Position numbers and translations under genes: made by a program. This document shows, one piece after another, positions 11,371 to 22,976 of a stretch of DNA of 64,000 nucleotides; within the stretch, counting starts at the first letter, position 1; each line of letters opens with the position of its first letter. This stretch comes from Psoroptes ovis (lineage: Eukaryota; Arthropoda; Arachnida; Sarcoptiformes; Psoroptidae). The notes below the pieces were generated by a model. That model was not told where the DNA came from, made no database searches, and saw only the letters and a program-made list of their open reading frames with translations. The stretch is taken from the NCBI GenBank assembly GCA_002943765.1, contig PQWQ01000003.1, positions 2,232,001 to 2,296,000 of the forward strand, written 5' to 3'.

Positions 11371-14300
11371 ATGAAAATGATGATGATGATGATGAACAAT
11401 AATAATAATAGTATAAATAATAATAATAATACTTTAATAATCAATAAAAATAGTATAAATCATCATCTGCAAAAACAACAACAATTGCATAGTATTTTTT
11501 CAACATTAACAACATCTGATGTTTATACGACAACAGCAACAAATACAACAAACACAACAATAATAACAGATAAATCGACAATCTCATCCGATAGTAGTGG
11601 TGTTTGTGTAAATTTTGGTGATGAATATCGTGAGGTATTTGTTGAACCTAGACATTTAGATGATATTAAAGGACATGAAGATGAAAATAATAATAATAAT
11701 GGTAATAATTTGAGTCAAAATTGGCGTACAAAAGAGCGATCGAAAACAGTTAGTGTTGGCATCGTATTATGTTTGAATATTGGTATCGATCCACCTGATA
11801 TTATCAAGCCAATACCTCACGCAGTTTTACAAGCATGGACAGATCCATTCGCATTAGCTAATAAAGCATCAGAAACAATCGCAAATAATTTAAAAGAACA
11901 ATATCAACGATTAAATGCTCGTCCAAGATATAAATTTTTGATTGATCCAACAATTGAAGAAGTGAAAAAATTACTTATATCCTTGAGAAAGACATCTAAA
12001 GAAGAGCGAGTTTTATTTCATTATAATGGACATGGCGTTCCAAAGCCAACACTCAACGGTGAAATATGGGTGTTTAATCGCAATTATACTCAATATATTC
12101 CATTATCATTATATGACATTCAGCAATGGATGGGTTCCCCATCTATTTACGTATTTGATTGTTCCAATGCTGGTATAATTCTTGAAACATTTCAACAATC
12201 TGCCATACAACATCAAAAAGAATATGAAATGAATTTAAATTCGGGAGCTTTTTTGAATACAAAAGATGGCGACCTTGTCAACGGTAATATAAGGCCGCCA
12301 CCTGTACCAAATTATCAAAACTGTATTTTATTAGCTGCGTGTAGTAAAGGAGAAATTTTACAATTACATCCTGACCTTCCGGCTGACGTTTTTACTTCAT
12401 GCCTTACTACACCAATCAAAACTTATTTATTATGGTTTCTCAGAAGAAATGGTCGTAAATTAACGCCCGAATTCACATTAGAATTTATTGATAAAATTCC
12501 TGGTGAGCCTGGTAATCGTAAAACGATACTGGGTGAATTACATTGGATTTTCACTGCCGTTACTGATACAATTGCATGGAATACATTGCCACTTGAACAA
12601 TTTCAACGTCTTTTTCGACAAGATTCATTAGTGGCTAGTCTCTTTCGAAATTTTTTACTCGCTCAACGAATTCTACGTTTTTATGATTGTACTCCTGTCT
12701 CGAATCCATTTATTAAATCAACACATTCACATCCTATGTGGGAAGCATGGGATTTCGCCGTTGATCATTGTTTGTCACAATTATTCAAAAATGAAGAAAT
12801 TAGAAATAATCCACAACTTTATGTACCAAGTCCATTTTTTACCGAACAATTAACAGCTTTTCAAGTATGGCTCAAATTGGATTCACACTCGCGTTCAATG
12901 CCTGAAAAACTGCCCATCGTACTCCAAGTTTTATTAAGTCAAGCACATCGGTGTCGAGCACTTGATTTATTGGGTAATTTTTTGAATCTAGGCTCATGGG
13001 CAGTCAATATGGTATATTCACTCAATTGCAATGTTGAATTTTTTTATTTATTTGTTTTTTTTCACAGGCATTATCTGTTGGAATCTATCCATATGTGCTT
13101 AAATTATTACAATCATCAATGCGTGAGCTGCGACCATTTCTAGTATTTATTTGGGCTAAAATATTAGCCATAGATGAAAGTTCGCAAAATGAATTGATAA
13201 GAGATAATACACATCGATATTTTATGACTGTTTTGACCGATTCGAACATATCAATCAATCATCAAGTAATGAGCGCTTTTATTTTATCAGTTATGATACG
13301 CCATAATCCAAATGGGCAGCAAGTTGTTGTACAAAATAATTCTGATTGTCAATTTGGATCAATAATCGATATATCATTGAATTTATTAATGGATGACACG
13401 TATGATCATCCTGATTTGAGAAAATGGCTAATCATTTGTTTAGGTAATGTTTGGGAAAATAATGAAGATAATCGTTGGCTAGCAACGAGAAATGCTGTAC
13501 ATGAACAACTTTATGCATCACTAAATCATTCCATTCCTGAAGTACGAGCTTCTGCCGTTTTTGCCTTAGGAACATTTATTAATAGCATCACGCAGCGTAA
13601 TGAACATGCGAATGAAATTGATAGGAATATTGTATCAATATTGCTGCAAAAAATTTATTATGATTCATCACCATTAGTACGAAAAGAATTATTAGTTGCA
13701 TTACATTGGTTCATATTGATATTTGAAAATAATTTTTTACCAGTTTTCCGTAAAAAAGCATTTGAAAACCACATTGCAAAGCAGCAATACATGAATAGAT
13801 TTAGCGGAAAAAATGCAATTTTCGATTCTTCAATACACCAATCAATGTTATCAGTCAATCATGCTAACAATTATAATAGTAATGTTAACATTCCTGGAAA
13901 TAATGTAGCAGGTATTTTTTTCACGTTTCTTAGCTCTCGTTAATCTTAATTTCTTTTGAAGGTGATCCCGGTCATTTCAGACAGATCTCTCGCGATAAAA
14001 TGTCTCAAAAATTATTGACAGTGCCTGAAAATGTCAATCCTGATGGTAAATATAATTTTGAAATGATGATTCATATCTCATCAGATTTTACTTCTATTCA
14101 ATAGCCAAATCCAACAAAAATAATGATGGAAATTTTTCTGCTCAATTCACCCCACCGAATAGTACACAAATGAAAAATTCCCATTCATTCAATTCATCAT
14201 TGAATACATCGACACAATCATTAACTAGCATATTTGATAGAGTATGGCATGCCATAGAATTATATAGACTAGATCCGCATCCTGAAATAGCGAGCTTAGC

Positions 14301-16116
14301 ATCAATTATCTATAATGATATTAGTTTGAAATCGTTTACTAGTAAAGATAATTGTTCAGATTCATCAGAACCATCATCACCAACTAATAGACCTAAATAT
14401 TTATCGAATGAATCACCTTTGACAAATTCAATGGAATATACTGTGAAACCATCATCGATTGGTGAACAGATAAAACATCATTCAGGTCGTGTATCTGTAT
14501 CCGGTTTAACAAGTCCATATTTACCTCATTCAAGTAATCATGCCTTATTCATTAATCAGTATACTATGAAACGTAAGATATTTGGCAAAGATCCATCATT
14601 AATGAACGATAAAAAAGAATATTCTAGATTAGGGCCATCAAATGAAATATGTGAAATGCAAATCAATTCAAGAAAAGATTCAATTTCACCGCAAAATAAT
14701 TCATTGAATGATTTCTCATATCAAGCATGTCGCAAACCATTGATAACAACAGCATTTGTTGATTGGTGTACAAAACAATTTAGTCAACCATGTTCACCTA
14801 CCGGAATCTGTTCAACAAATGAATTAAGTTATCATGATGAAATTAGTGAATGGCGAATGAATGTCATTCAAAATTATTATAGTCAAAACAAAACTAAACT
14901 TCTTCATGATGATTTTATTACAATGAATGCACCGAAAAAAGAAGCGAAAAAATTGATGGCTCATTCAATGAAATTCCATCCATTTGAAAAATATTTAGCC
15001 ACAGCTGATAATTATAATTTTTCAATTTGGAATTATTCCTATTCGAATGCTCCTGTTGTAGCTGCTGATTTTTATGAAGCGCAAACATTTAAAAATGATC
15101 ATCAATCAAGTGCCAAAATTAGTGATTTACAAATTATCAATACTCATGGAAAAGCATTATTGTTGGTTGCAACTGATGATAGTGCAATTCGTGTTTGGCG
15201 TAATTTATTTCCTATGACATTCGCTGAAATATCGATGGAAGAATATGAATCTCATAATTTGATAAAAAGTTCATCAAAGCCGAAGTTGTCTTCAGCATTT
15301 TTTATGTTTGAAGATTTGCCATTACGAAGTGTTGAACATCGGAAGAAATTTGTGATCGATTATGATGAACAAAAGCAACGAATCGTAGCCGGTGGTGACA
15401 ATAAAACAATAAGAATATGGGACGCTAATTATGAATGTAAAGTTCGTGATATTTCAACCGGTAGTGATGTTGTTACATCAATAAACATAGATTCACACCA
15501 TTTTATATGTGTTGGTTGTGAAGATGGGACCGTACGCGTATTCGATGATCGTTTAACGTCAAATGAAGGTCATGCATTATCGTTCACGTCTAAAATGTCA
15601 TCAGTGGTTAATGCAAAATTTTCAAAATATTCTGATTCAATAAATATGATTAGTGGACATGTAAATGGTGATATTTGTTGGTATGATCAACGAATCACCA
15701 CAAAAGCAGCTCATATGGAATGCACAAAACGATCAATGACTTCGATGGAATTTCATAATCTTACTGATATATTTACATGGTAAGATTTTTATTCTATTTA
15801 TAATTTTATTAATTTCATTTCTAATTATATTGAATCAATTGTTTTCAGTTCATTTGAATGTGAGAAACAAAATTCTGAAATACAATATTATTCATGGGAT
15901 GCATTAAAAGGATCGACGATAAAATTACGCAATCGAAATGTGCAAAAATTATCATTTCATCCTTTGAAGGTATGAATTCATGAGAAAAAAAAAATTGAAT
16001 GGCATTAATTTAAATATCTTTGGATTTAGGCAAAAATTGCAATAGCAACCACAGATTCAATAGTAACTATTTATAAATCCATATCGATGAGAAATCAATT
16101 TATTTATAATTTATAA
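11371..16116 (+). CDS. RPTOR: Raptor, regulatory-associated protein of mTOR
   Basis: Six exons (11371-13011, 13068-13911, 13962-14045, 14105-15779, 15849-15969, 16030-16116) have introns of 50-69 bp. They total 4,452 bp, a 1,483-residue protein against 1,335 in human. The Raptor N-terminal conserved caspase-like domain (about residues 125-330) contains KTVSVGIVLCLNIGIDPPD, RVLFHYNGHGVPKPT, YIPLSLYDIQQWMGSPS and FDCSNAG. The HEAT-repeat region is reached by splicing: LGSWAVNM|ALSVGIYPYVLKLLQSS...LRPFLVFIWAKILAIDE, then PEVRASAVFALGTF. After a Ser-rich linker, a WD40 propeller begins near residue 1135 (KFHPFEKYLAT, DDSAIRVWRN, GGDNKTIRIWD, CEDGTVRVFDDR). Raptor recruits substrates to mTORC1. 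The extra length is an N-terminal Met/Asn/Thr-rich extension of about 90 residues plus linker inserts. Confidence 0.96.
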
Positions 16117-16396
16117 CATTTACAAAGAAAAAATGATGAAATTTTATGTAAATATCTTGCATGTATTGTGATTGATTTTAAATGAAAAAAAAATGATAAA
16201 AGATTGCAGCATCGAAATTAAGAAAAAATTTATTTTGTGATATAATATACGAGAAGAATAAAGTAAAAATTTATTTTAATTTATATTTATGAATTCTCAA
16301 CTATTTAATCAATCAAATTTAAATATACATATTTACAAATGAAAATAAATTATTTTAAACAATGATAAAATTGATCCGTGTTTTTTAGATTTTATT

Positions 16397-17086
16397 TCAT
16401 TCAAATGTTGTTGCATTTTGTTTGAATCCTCTGGCCAACAAATACAATTCAGTTGAATCCATACGACTTGCTTTTGGTTTAACATGTTTAACATTTGTGA
16501 ATAATTTTCGTAAATCTTTTACTAAAATTTCGGTTTGATTCCCATTGAAAATTTTCGTTAAGAAATTTCCATTTGGTTTCAAACAAATTTTGGAAAATTG
16601 AATTAATTGATAAACTAAATGTACAATACATTCATGATCATAGTCATGTTGTCCGCTAATGTTTGGCGACATATCACTGAGCAATAGATCAATTTTTCGA
16701 TCATTCAATGCAGTCAAAATTTTTGCTTGATTTTGATGACTTGTAAAATCAATTTTTGGCAAACAAATTGCACCTGGTATCGGTGCAAAATCTGACTTGT
16801 CCAACGCTATTATTGCACCATTACGATTTTGATCAGGTGGTTTTAATTTTAATCGTTCAACAATAACTTGTGTCCATGAACCGGGTGCTGCACCACATTC
16901 GACAACAATTAATCCTGGTTTCAATAATTTATAACGATCATCAATTTCAATCAGCTTAAATGCAGCACGAGAACGATAATTTTGATAACGTGATTGTTTA
17001 ACAAATTCATCGGTCACATGTCTTTGTATCCACGTTTTTGATGATATTTGTCGTTTTGTGATGAGAAAAAAAATTGTTGGCTGCAT
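16397..17086 (-). CDS. MRM2: Mitochondrial rRNA 2'-O-methyltransferase 2 (FtsJ family)
   Basis: A single-exon gene encodes 229 residues, the usual length for RrmJ/FtsJ proteins. The SAM-binding motif VECGAAPGSWTQV is at 62-74. The catalytic K-D-K-E tetrad can be read as K44 (SRAAFKLIEID), D138 (LLLSDMSPN), K178 (LTKIF) and E213 (STELYLLA). The N-terminal ~20 residues (MQPTIFFLITKRQISSKTW) are hydrophobic/basic with no acidic residue, consistent with mitochondrial targeting. MRM2 methylates a uridine in the peptidyl-transferase loop of the large mitochondrial rRNA. The gene converges on Raptor, with a 280-bp AT-rich spacer, and lies 75 bp downstream of the tRNA-Ala gene. Confidence 0.92.
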   Translation of the reverse strand: MQPTIFFLITKRQISSKTWIQRHVTDEFVKQSRYQNYRSRAAFKLIEIDDRYKLLKPGLIVVECGAAPGSWTQVIVERLKLKPPDQNRNGAIIALDKSDFAPIPGAICLPKIDFTSHQNQAKILTALNDRKIDLLLSDMSPNISGQHDYDHECIVHLVYQLIQFSKICLKPNGNFLTKIFNGNQTEILVKDLRKLFTNVKHVKPKASRMDSTELYLLARGFKQNATTFE

Positions 17087-17145
17087 TTTATCACATGAAA
17101 AAAAACAGCTGATCGATGTTTGATTGAATTTTTGAAAAAAAAATC

Positions 17146-17150
17146 AAAAA
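17146..17150 (-). terminator. RNA polymerase III T-run terminator for tRNA-Ala
   Basis: On the minus strand the first run of five T after the tRNA 3' end falls at 17150-17146, 11 bases beyond the discriminator base. A longer T run follows near 17135-17143. This fits a Pol III terminator. Confidence 0.7.
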
Positions 17151-17161
17151 TAAACGAGGAG

Positions 17162-17261
17162 TGGAGGCGACGGGTATCGATCCCGTTACCTCTCGCATGC
17201 TAGTCAAATGACATCGCTGATCATTGCTAAGCGAGCGCGCTACCATCTGCGCCACGCCCCC
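17162..17261 (-). tRNA. tRNA-Ala (anticodon AGC) with a 27-nt intron
   Basis: A full cloverleaf reads on the minus strand. The acceptor stem GGGGGCG pairs with CGCCTCC (one G-U), with discriminator A. The D stem is GCGC/GCGC, the anticodon stem CTCGC/GCGAG, and the T arm ACGGG-ATCGATA-CCCGT carries the B box. The anticodon loop reads TTAGCA...T with AGC at the anticodon. A 27-nt insert lies after the base 3' of the anticodon (position 37/38), the canonical eukaryotic tRNA intron site; removing it gives a normal 73-nt tRNA. The intron is bounded by a repeated TAGCA, so its exact edges can slide by a few bases. The gene sits in the 450-bp gap between MRM2 and LSM6. Confidence 0.93.
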
Positions 17262-17536
17262 ATCTTAGGAATTTACTACACTTGTAATTTCCATTGGGCC
17301 AATTCCTCATTTGCTGATGTAAAAGAAACGTGAATTTTTATCTTTAAATGCAAAAATTTTATGAATGAAAAAATTGACGTAACGCTCTCAATGTTTGATA
17401 CATTTTTGTTTCATTCAAGCAGACAGCAGCAGCAGCAGTTTTCCAAGTTGAAAATCAAACACATTCTTCAACAAATTCGATTAAATAATTATACAATCAA
17501 CTGATCTCAACTATAAATCCTCTGGCCATAACTAAG

Positions 17537-17943
17537 ATGAGTTCATCAAAAAAACAATCGCCAAATGATTTCTTGAAGCAAATCATTGGAAGACCTGTGG
17601 TTGTGAAATTGAATTCTGGTGTTGATTATCGTGGTAAGGTTTATTTGTAAAATCATTTTCCAACTTTTTAAATTTGATTGTTATCAATTGTAATTTTCCT
17701 ATAGGCGTATTAGCTTGTCTTGATGGCTATCTTAACATAGCTTTGGAACAAACAGAAGAATATGTTAATGGACAATTGAAACAAAAATATGGTGATGCAT
17801 TCATACGTGGTAACAATGGTAAGCGTGGATGAATGTCCTGAATCATTTATTGATTATTTTCCTCGAGAATCAATTAATTAAAAATTCTGTTTTCAATTTT
17901 AATTTTAGTATTTTACATAAGTGCTCAAAAACGTAAATATTGA
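17537..17943 (+). CDS. LSM6: U6 snRNA-associated Sm-like protein LSM6
   Basis: Three exons (17537-17633, 17705-17818, 17909-17943; introns 71 and 90 bp) encode 81 residues, essentially the same length as animal LSM6 (80). The sequence follows the family nearly residue for residue: PNDFLKQIIGRPVVVKLNSG (Sm1), then VLACLDGYLNIALEQTEEYV, and FIRGNNVFYISAQKRKY (Sm2) across the last splice. LSM6 is a ring subunit of both Lsm1-7 (cytoplasmic mRNA decapping) and Lsm2-8 (U6 snRNP, nucleus). The start codon agrees with the family N-terminus. A CAG repeat (about 17424-17438) lies in the presumed leader. Confidence 0.97.
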
Positions 17944-18493
17944 TCATGAAATTTTATTTACAAAAAAGTACAAAATGTTCAAATCATCATCAATGATTGC
18001 GTCAAATGATTGTAATTAAAAAATTTTTTTCAAGACTCATTTCTAATTTATAATCTTTTTGTATTTCCTTCATTATTTTTATAATCATTGATATATCGAT
18101 TAACATTGAATAAACATTGCTTTCTATTTGAGTATTTGTTTGTCGACAAATTATTTGATGATTGAAAAAAAATTGGAAAACAATTTGTCATAAACGATCA
18201 AAGTTCATCGTGCACTGGATGATGAATCGATCATGATCTTGTATTCCTAAATTCTTGTTTTTGATCCAATGAATTGAATAACGAAGAAAAAACTATCAAA
18301 AATTCAAAATCGACATTCCATATGACGTTATTGTTTCATTTAAATTTAAAATTTTGGCCAAAAAAACATTAATTTAAATAAATTCTAACAAATCAATCAA
18401 ATGAACATTCATATTTTCGAAAAACAAAAACTTTCGAATTTTAATTTTCAATTTGCAAATTGCCTTTGAAATGAACACAATAAAAAAAAGAAA
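17944..18493. other. Intergenic region
   Basis: About 550 bp of AT-rich DNA lies between LSM6 and the receptor-like gene, both plus strand. AATAAA-type signals occur near 18107-18113. I see no other gene or notable repeat. Confidence 0.55.
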
Positions 18494-19991
18494 ATGTCTA
18501 TGTTTCTCAAATTTTTCTTGGCGGAATTGAATCCGTTCAAGAATTCAAAAGATTATACAATTCAATATGTAAATTATGTGAAAAAAATTAATGATCATGC
18601 CAGATCATCACAAATTTCAAAGAATTATAATAATAATAAAGTTGGTCATAGCAATAGAAAAAATACTTATTTTCATAAATTTATTTCATACATAATCAAC
18701 AAAAATGGTCAAATCGAAATGATTGATAAATTAATTATTTTTCAATTAATTGAATTATTGCGTTATCTATTGATATTTATATTTTATGAAAATTTAAACA
18801 AAGAACAACATTATTTGATTTTTAATTTATATTATCTTTATAAATTACCAAATCTTATGAACCATTTGTCACTTATTACCACATTGTTAGGCATTTATTT
18901 GTTTCATAAATTATATCATGATCTACCGAAATTATATATCGATTTCTTGGAGAATATATTAATCAAAAAGCATGATGATTATTTTTTATTAAAATCACAT
19001 AAGAATATGAATATTTGTGAACACATTGAAAGTAGATTGATGAAAACAGTAAAATATAATCAATTATTCATTATTGTCATTGATTTTTTTGTAATATATT
19101 CATTTTATTTGGCCATTACATTTATAATCAACAATGATTTGAATTTAAACTATTATACGATCATAGAACAAGCAAACAAATCATATGAAATATTATTGGC
19201 TATATTCTTTGATCTATTCAAAATATTATTCATGTTTATGAATTTAATTGCATTTGATTGCTCAAATATTATGCTGGCAAATTGTCATATGCTCATGGTT
19301 AATCTATTCATATTTTTAACATTGATATTTTTTATGAAATTAGATCAAATTAATCCAATCATAGAGATTAATTTTAATTCTAAATCAAGAATATTGTTTC
19401 AAAAATATAGATTATTTTATCAGAGAAGATTATCATATTTTTTGAACCTTCATTCAAAAACATTAAATGAAATAATGATTTGTGAAAAATTTCAATCATA
19501 CATCTTTACAGCTTATTTGGTAGCAAATCTTCCAATGAATTTATTATTGATAATATCAACATTTTTTCTTCATCATGATGAATCAATTGAACAGAGAGGA
19601 TTGAAAATATTTGGTTCATTCATTATTTTGCAACAATTTCTGGGTTTTATTACTATACATTTAATCAGTTCTATTTATACAATGAAAATACATAAATGTT
19701 CATTACCATTGATAAGTTATTATATTAATTTGAAATATCAATCAATACAATTACGTTTACGTACTAGTAATTATATTGAAAAAATGCATAATGACCATCG
19801 TTACGGGTTGAGATTAGGCCGCATTCAACTGATGAGTGTACGCTATTTTACTGAGGTAAGACATATTTCTTAATTAAAACTAAAATTGATTCTTCTCAAT
19901 ATTTTCTGATGTATAGTTTGTCCTGTTTTATATTCAAGGAATATTGATTTCATATTCGATTCTTAATTATGGATATTTTTTTAAATCATAA
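18494..19991 (+). CDS. Multipass membrane protein, gustatory-receptor-like
   Basis: Two exons (18494-19855 and 19917-19991; 61-bp intron with GTAAGA donor) give 478 residues. The protein is rich in Ile/Leu/Phe/Tyr, with about seven hydrophobic segments separated by short basic loops. Examples are residues about 78-98, 130-150, 190-215, 235-260, 270-285, 340-360 and 375-395. The final exon adds FVLFYIQGILISYSILNYGYFF, a last hydrophobic helix after a conserved-looking FTE junction. The short C-terminal exon encoding a terminal helix and the overall layout resemble arthropod gustatory-receptor-like chemoreceptors, but I see no decisive TYhhhhhQF signature. The assignment is by architecture only; another divergent 7TM family is possible. 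Confidence 0.5.
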
Positions 19992-20040
19992 TCTTATTCA
20001 TTAATTTTCAATTCTCGATTTTTATTTACAAAAAAATTCC

Positions 20041-22728
20041 TCAAAAATTATCAAACGGTAGATCAATATCAGAATTTTTTAGCCGTATTACTATTGAACA
20101 ATGTTTGACAATTTCAATCCATTCTATTTGATTTTCGATTGATTTGAATAAATTCCTTATGTCATTTTGTTCCCAATCTTTCAATAATTTCAGCGGTATT
20201 TTTATACGTTTTTTCTCAACTTCACGACCAATTTCATTTCGACATGTAAATCGAACAATATACTGAAAATTTGGATCTAAAATTTTTGGCCATTTTTGTT
20301 CGAAAACATCTTTATCATAATCAAAGCCATATAATTTAGAGCAAAGGTTTTCATTTTTCGATTTTTGATGATATTTGGTAAATGTTTGCCAACATTCGGA
20401 TGCAAAACATGGAACAAATGGTGATAATATTACCAGCAATGATGCTAATGCACGTTCATATTCTGTTGTATGCACAATATCGTTACGAATATTTGAGCGT
20501 ATTAAATTAATCAATTTATGAATCGTTGATGTACCATTGCGTATTTGATAACTTGAACATATTGAATACAAAACATTAAATATAGAATGATCGATTGATT
20601 GATCAAATTTTTTCAACGTTTCATCAAAAATTTTTCTATCTAAAGGCTTGACTTTGATTAGACCATTTTTAATTTGTAAATATTCTTCAATTGTTAACAA
20701 TAATCGATGAAAAAATACAAATGTTGGACCGAATTCTTTTTCATCATTGTCCCAAATTCTTTCCGATTCTGGATTTCCGACTGATAATATTGTCCATCTT
20801 ACTGCATCTGAACTATATTGTTGTACTAATAAATCTGGATCAACACCGGTCCCTTTTGATTTAGACATTTTTTCAAATGTGATTTCAACATTACTGTGAT
20901 TTTCAGCTTCCTCGGCTGTGATATATTTTCCATTCAGTTTATATGTTCTTGCCTTTACAACTGCTTGCATTAACAATGTGTGAAATGGTTCACGAAATTC
21001 TAAATATCCTTTCGAACGTAAAAAATGTGTAATAAAACGTGCATAAAATAAATGCAAAGCTGAATGCTCTTTGCCACCAATATAACAATCAACAGGTCGT
21101 AGACGTTTTTTATCGAATGGTTTCGAATCAAAAGGTTCAGTAAAGTAACGTAAAAAATACCATGATGAATCAAAAAATGTATCACATGTATCTGTCTCCC
21201 GCATTGCATTATCGCCATTACATTTGGGACATTTAACATTGATCCAATCATGGGGCGCAAAATTTTTCAACGGACTAGAAATATCATCACTGGTATACGT
21301 GGAAATCTGTGAATAATCAATATGAGGCAACAGAACTGGCAGATCTTGATCATCAACAGGTACTGGACCGCAATTTTTACAATGAACAATCGGAATCGGA
21401 GTTCCCCAGAAACGTTGACGTGAAATCAACCAATCGCGATACGTTTGTGATGTGAAATAACCACCTAAACCTAAGGAACGAGCTTGATTCAATATTTCCA
21501 ATCGTTTTGTTTCGTCTGGTAACATTTCTTTCGCAATTAATAATGTCGCTTGTGTTGATGATGGAATGTTTGCATCATTAATCATTCGTATTTCCAACTT
21601 TTCATTGTGCAAAAAAGGATTAGAAATTTGTCCAATAATATCAAGATGCTTGTGATCAGGTTTTGAGAGCCAATGTTGTTTTGATATGCCGATGAATGCT
21701 TTCGGCAAAGAAAATAGTTCTGGATAAGGTGTGAATATTTGTAAAATATTAGCTAAATTATTTGATTGTTCGGCGTTCATATTCAAATAGAATAGATATC
21801 CATCTGGTTTTTTTATCCACCATCTTTGATGCGCCAGAATAAAACTCCAATGACCAGTATCTATAATATCATCGCCTGAATATAAATCATTAGCGAATGC
21901 ATTCGTTTTTACAAACCATTGTTTATGAAAACGTTTTTCTACAATTGCACCACTGCGCCAACTTTTACCATCTGAATCAACTTGTTCGTCAGCTAGCACG
22001 GTACAATCAATCGGATCCCAATTAACTAGACTGACACCTTGGTATGCTAAACCAGATTTGAATAATTCAATGAATAACCATTGTGACCAACGATAATACG
22101 ATGGATCAGATGTATTTTCACGCCAATGAAAATGATAACCAAGATTGTTTAATTGATTTTTCATTTGTTTTATATTCGTGTTTGTCCAAACAAATGGATC
22201 TTTATTATTGATTCGTGCAGCATTTTCAGCTGGTAATCCAAACGAATCAAAACCCATAGGATTGACAACCTTTTCACCACATAAATAGTTTGTTTTGAAC
22301 AACAAATCAGCTGTTGTATAAATTCTAGTATGCCCTAAGATGAAATATTCATGAATAAATCAATTAATCTATTCATATTCAATATTACCTAAATGTAATT
22401 GTCCACTTGGATATGGAAACATAGATAGAATATATTTTGTATTATGATTTTGATTTTTATCATTTTCAACAATATCATTCCAATATTTATCAACTTTATT
22501 TTTCCATTTAAATTCAATTTCTTTTAAAATTTCAGGAACATATGAATAATCGAATTTTTTCTTGAATTTATTCGGCTCATCAAATATTGTTGTGGTCGAC
22601 AATAATTTTAGCAATGAAACATTATTAGTTTTGCTTTGATAGTGATTAAATCGTAAAATCGACGGCTTAAATCTTAATGAAATTAACATATTCAAATTTG
22701 AAAAATTTAAAAAAAAAATTGAAAACAT
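20041..22728 (-). CDS. LARS2: Mitochondrial leucyl-tRNA synthetase
   Basis: Two exons (22389-22728 and 20041-22334; 54-bp intron) encode 877 residues, close to the 903 of human LARS2. The intron falls inside the class I HIGH motif: splicing gives SGQLHLG|HTRIYT, with H112-L-G-H115. KMSKS is intact at 602-606 in FEKMSKSKGTGVDPD. Other class Ia landmarks are NPMGFDSFGLPAENAA, DWLISRQRFWGTPIPIVHC, TCDTFFDSSWYFLRY and CYIGGKEHSALHLFYARF. The N-terminus is basic and hydroxyl-rich, fitting mitochondrial import. It charges mitochondrial tRNA-Leu. The 3' end lies 49 bp from the end of the convergent receptor-like gene. The editing (CP1) region appears reduced, as is usual in mitochondrial forms. Confidence 0.96.
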
Positions 22729-22976
22729 GTGACCGAAAGGAATTCGTACTTCATAGACATTGTGATTCAGCCGGCTCGTTTGTTTATGTATTGTGGATTA
22801 CATACTCACATGCTTTTGTGTTTCAAAACACGGATATTTTTATTTTTATCATTTAAAATAATAATTTTGAAACGTTCTCCATTTCAATACAATCAATCTG
22901 ATCCAAGTTTACTGTGTTTTTCATTATAAATTCTTTACTATTGTCTTTATGATGATGATATAAAAATGCAACCATC
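22729..22976. promoter_or_regulatory. Shared divergent promoter region of LARS2 and the TAF6-like gene
   Basis: Only 248 bp separates the ATG codons of two divergently transcribed genes, so both promoters must lie here or overlap the coding starts. The segment is less extremely AT-rich than its surroundings (for example ATTCAGCCGGCTCGTTTG at about 22764-22781). No TATA box or other element stands out clearly. Confidence 0.5.
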
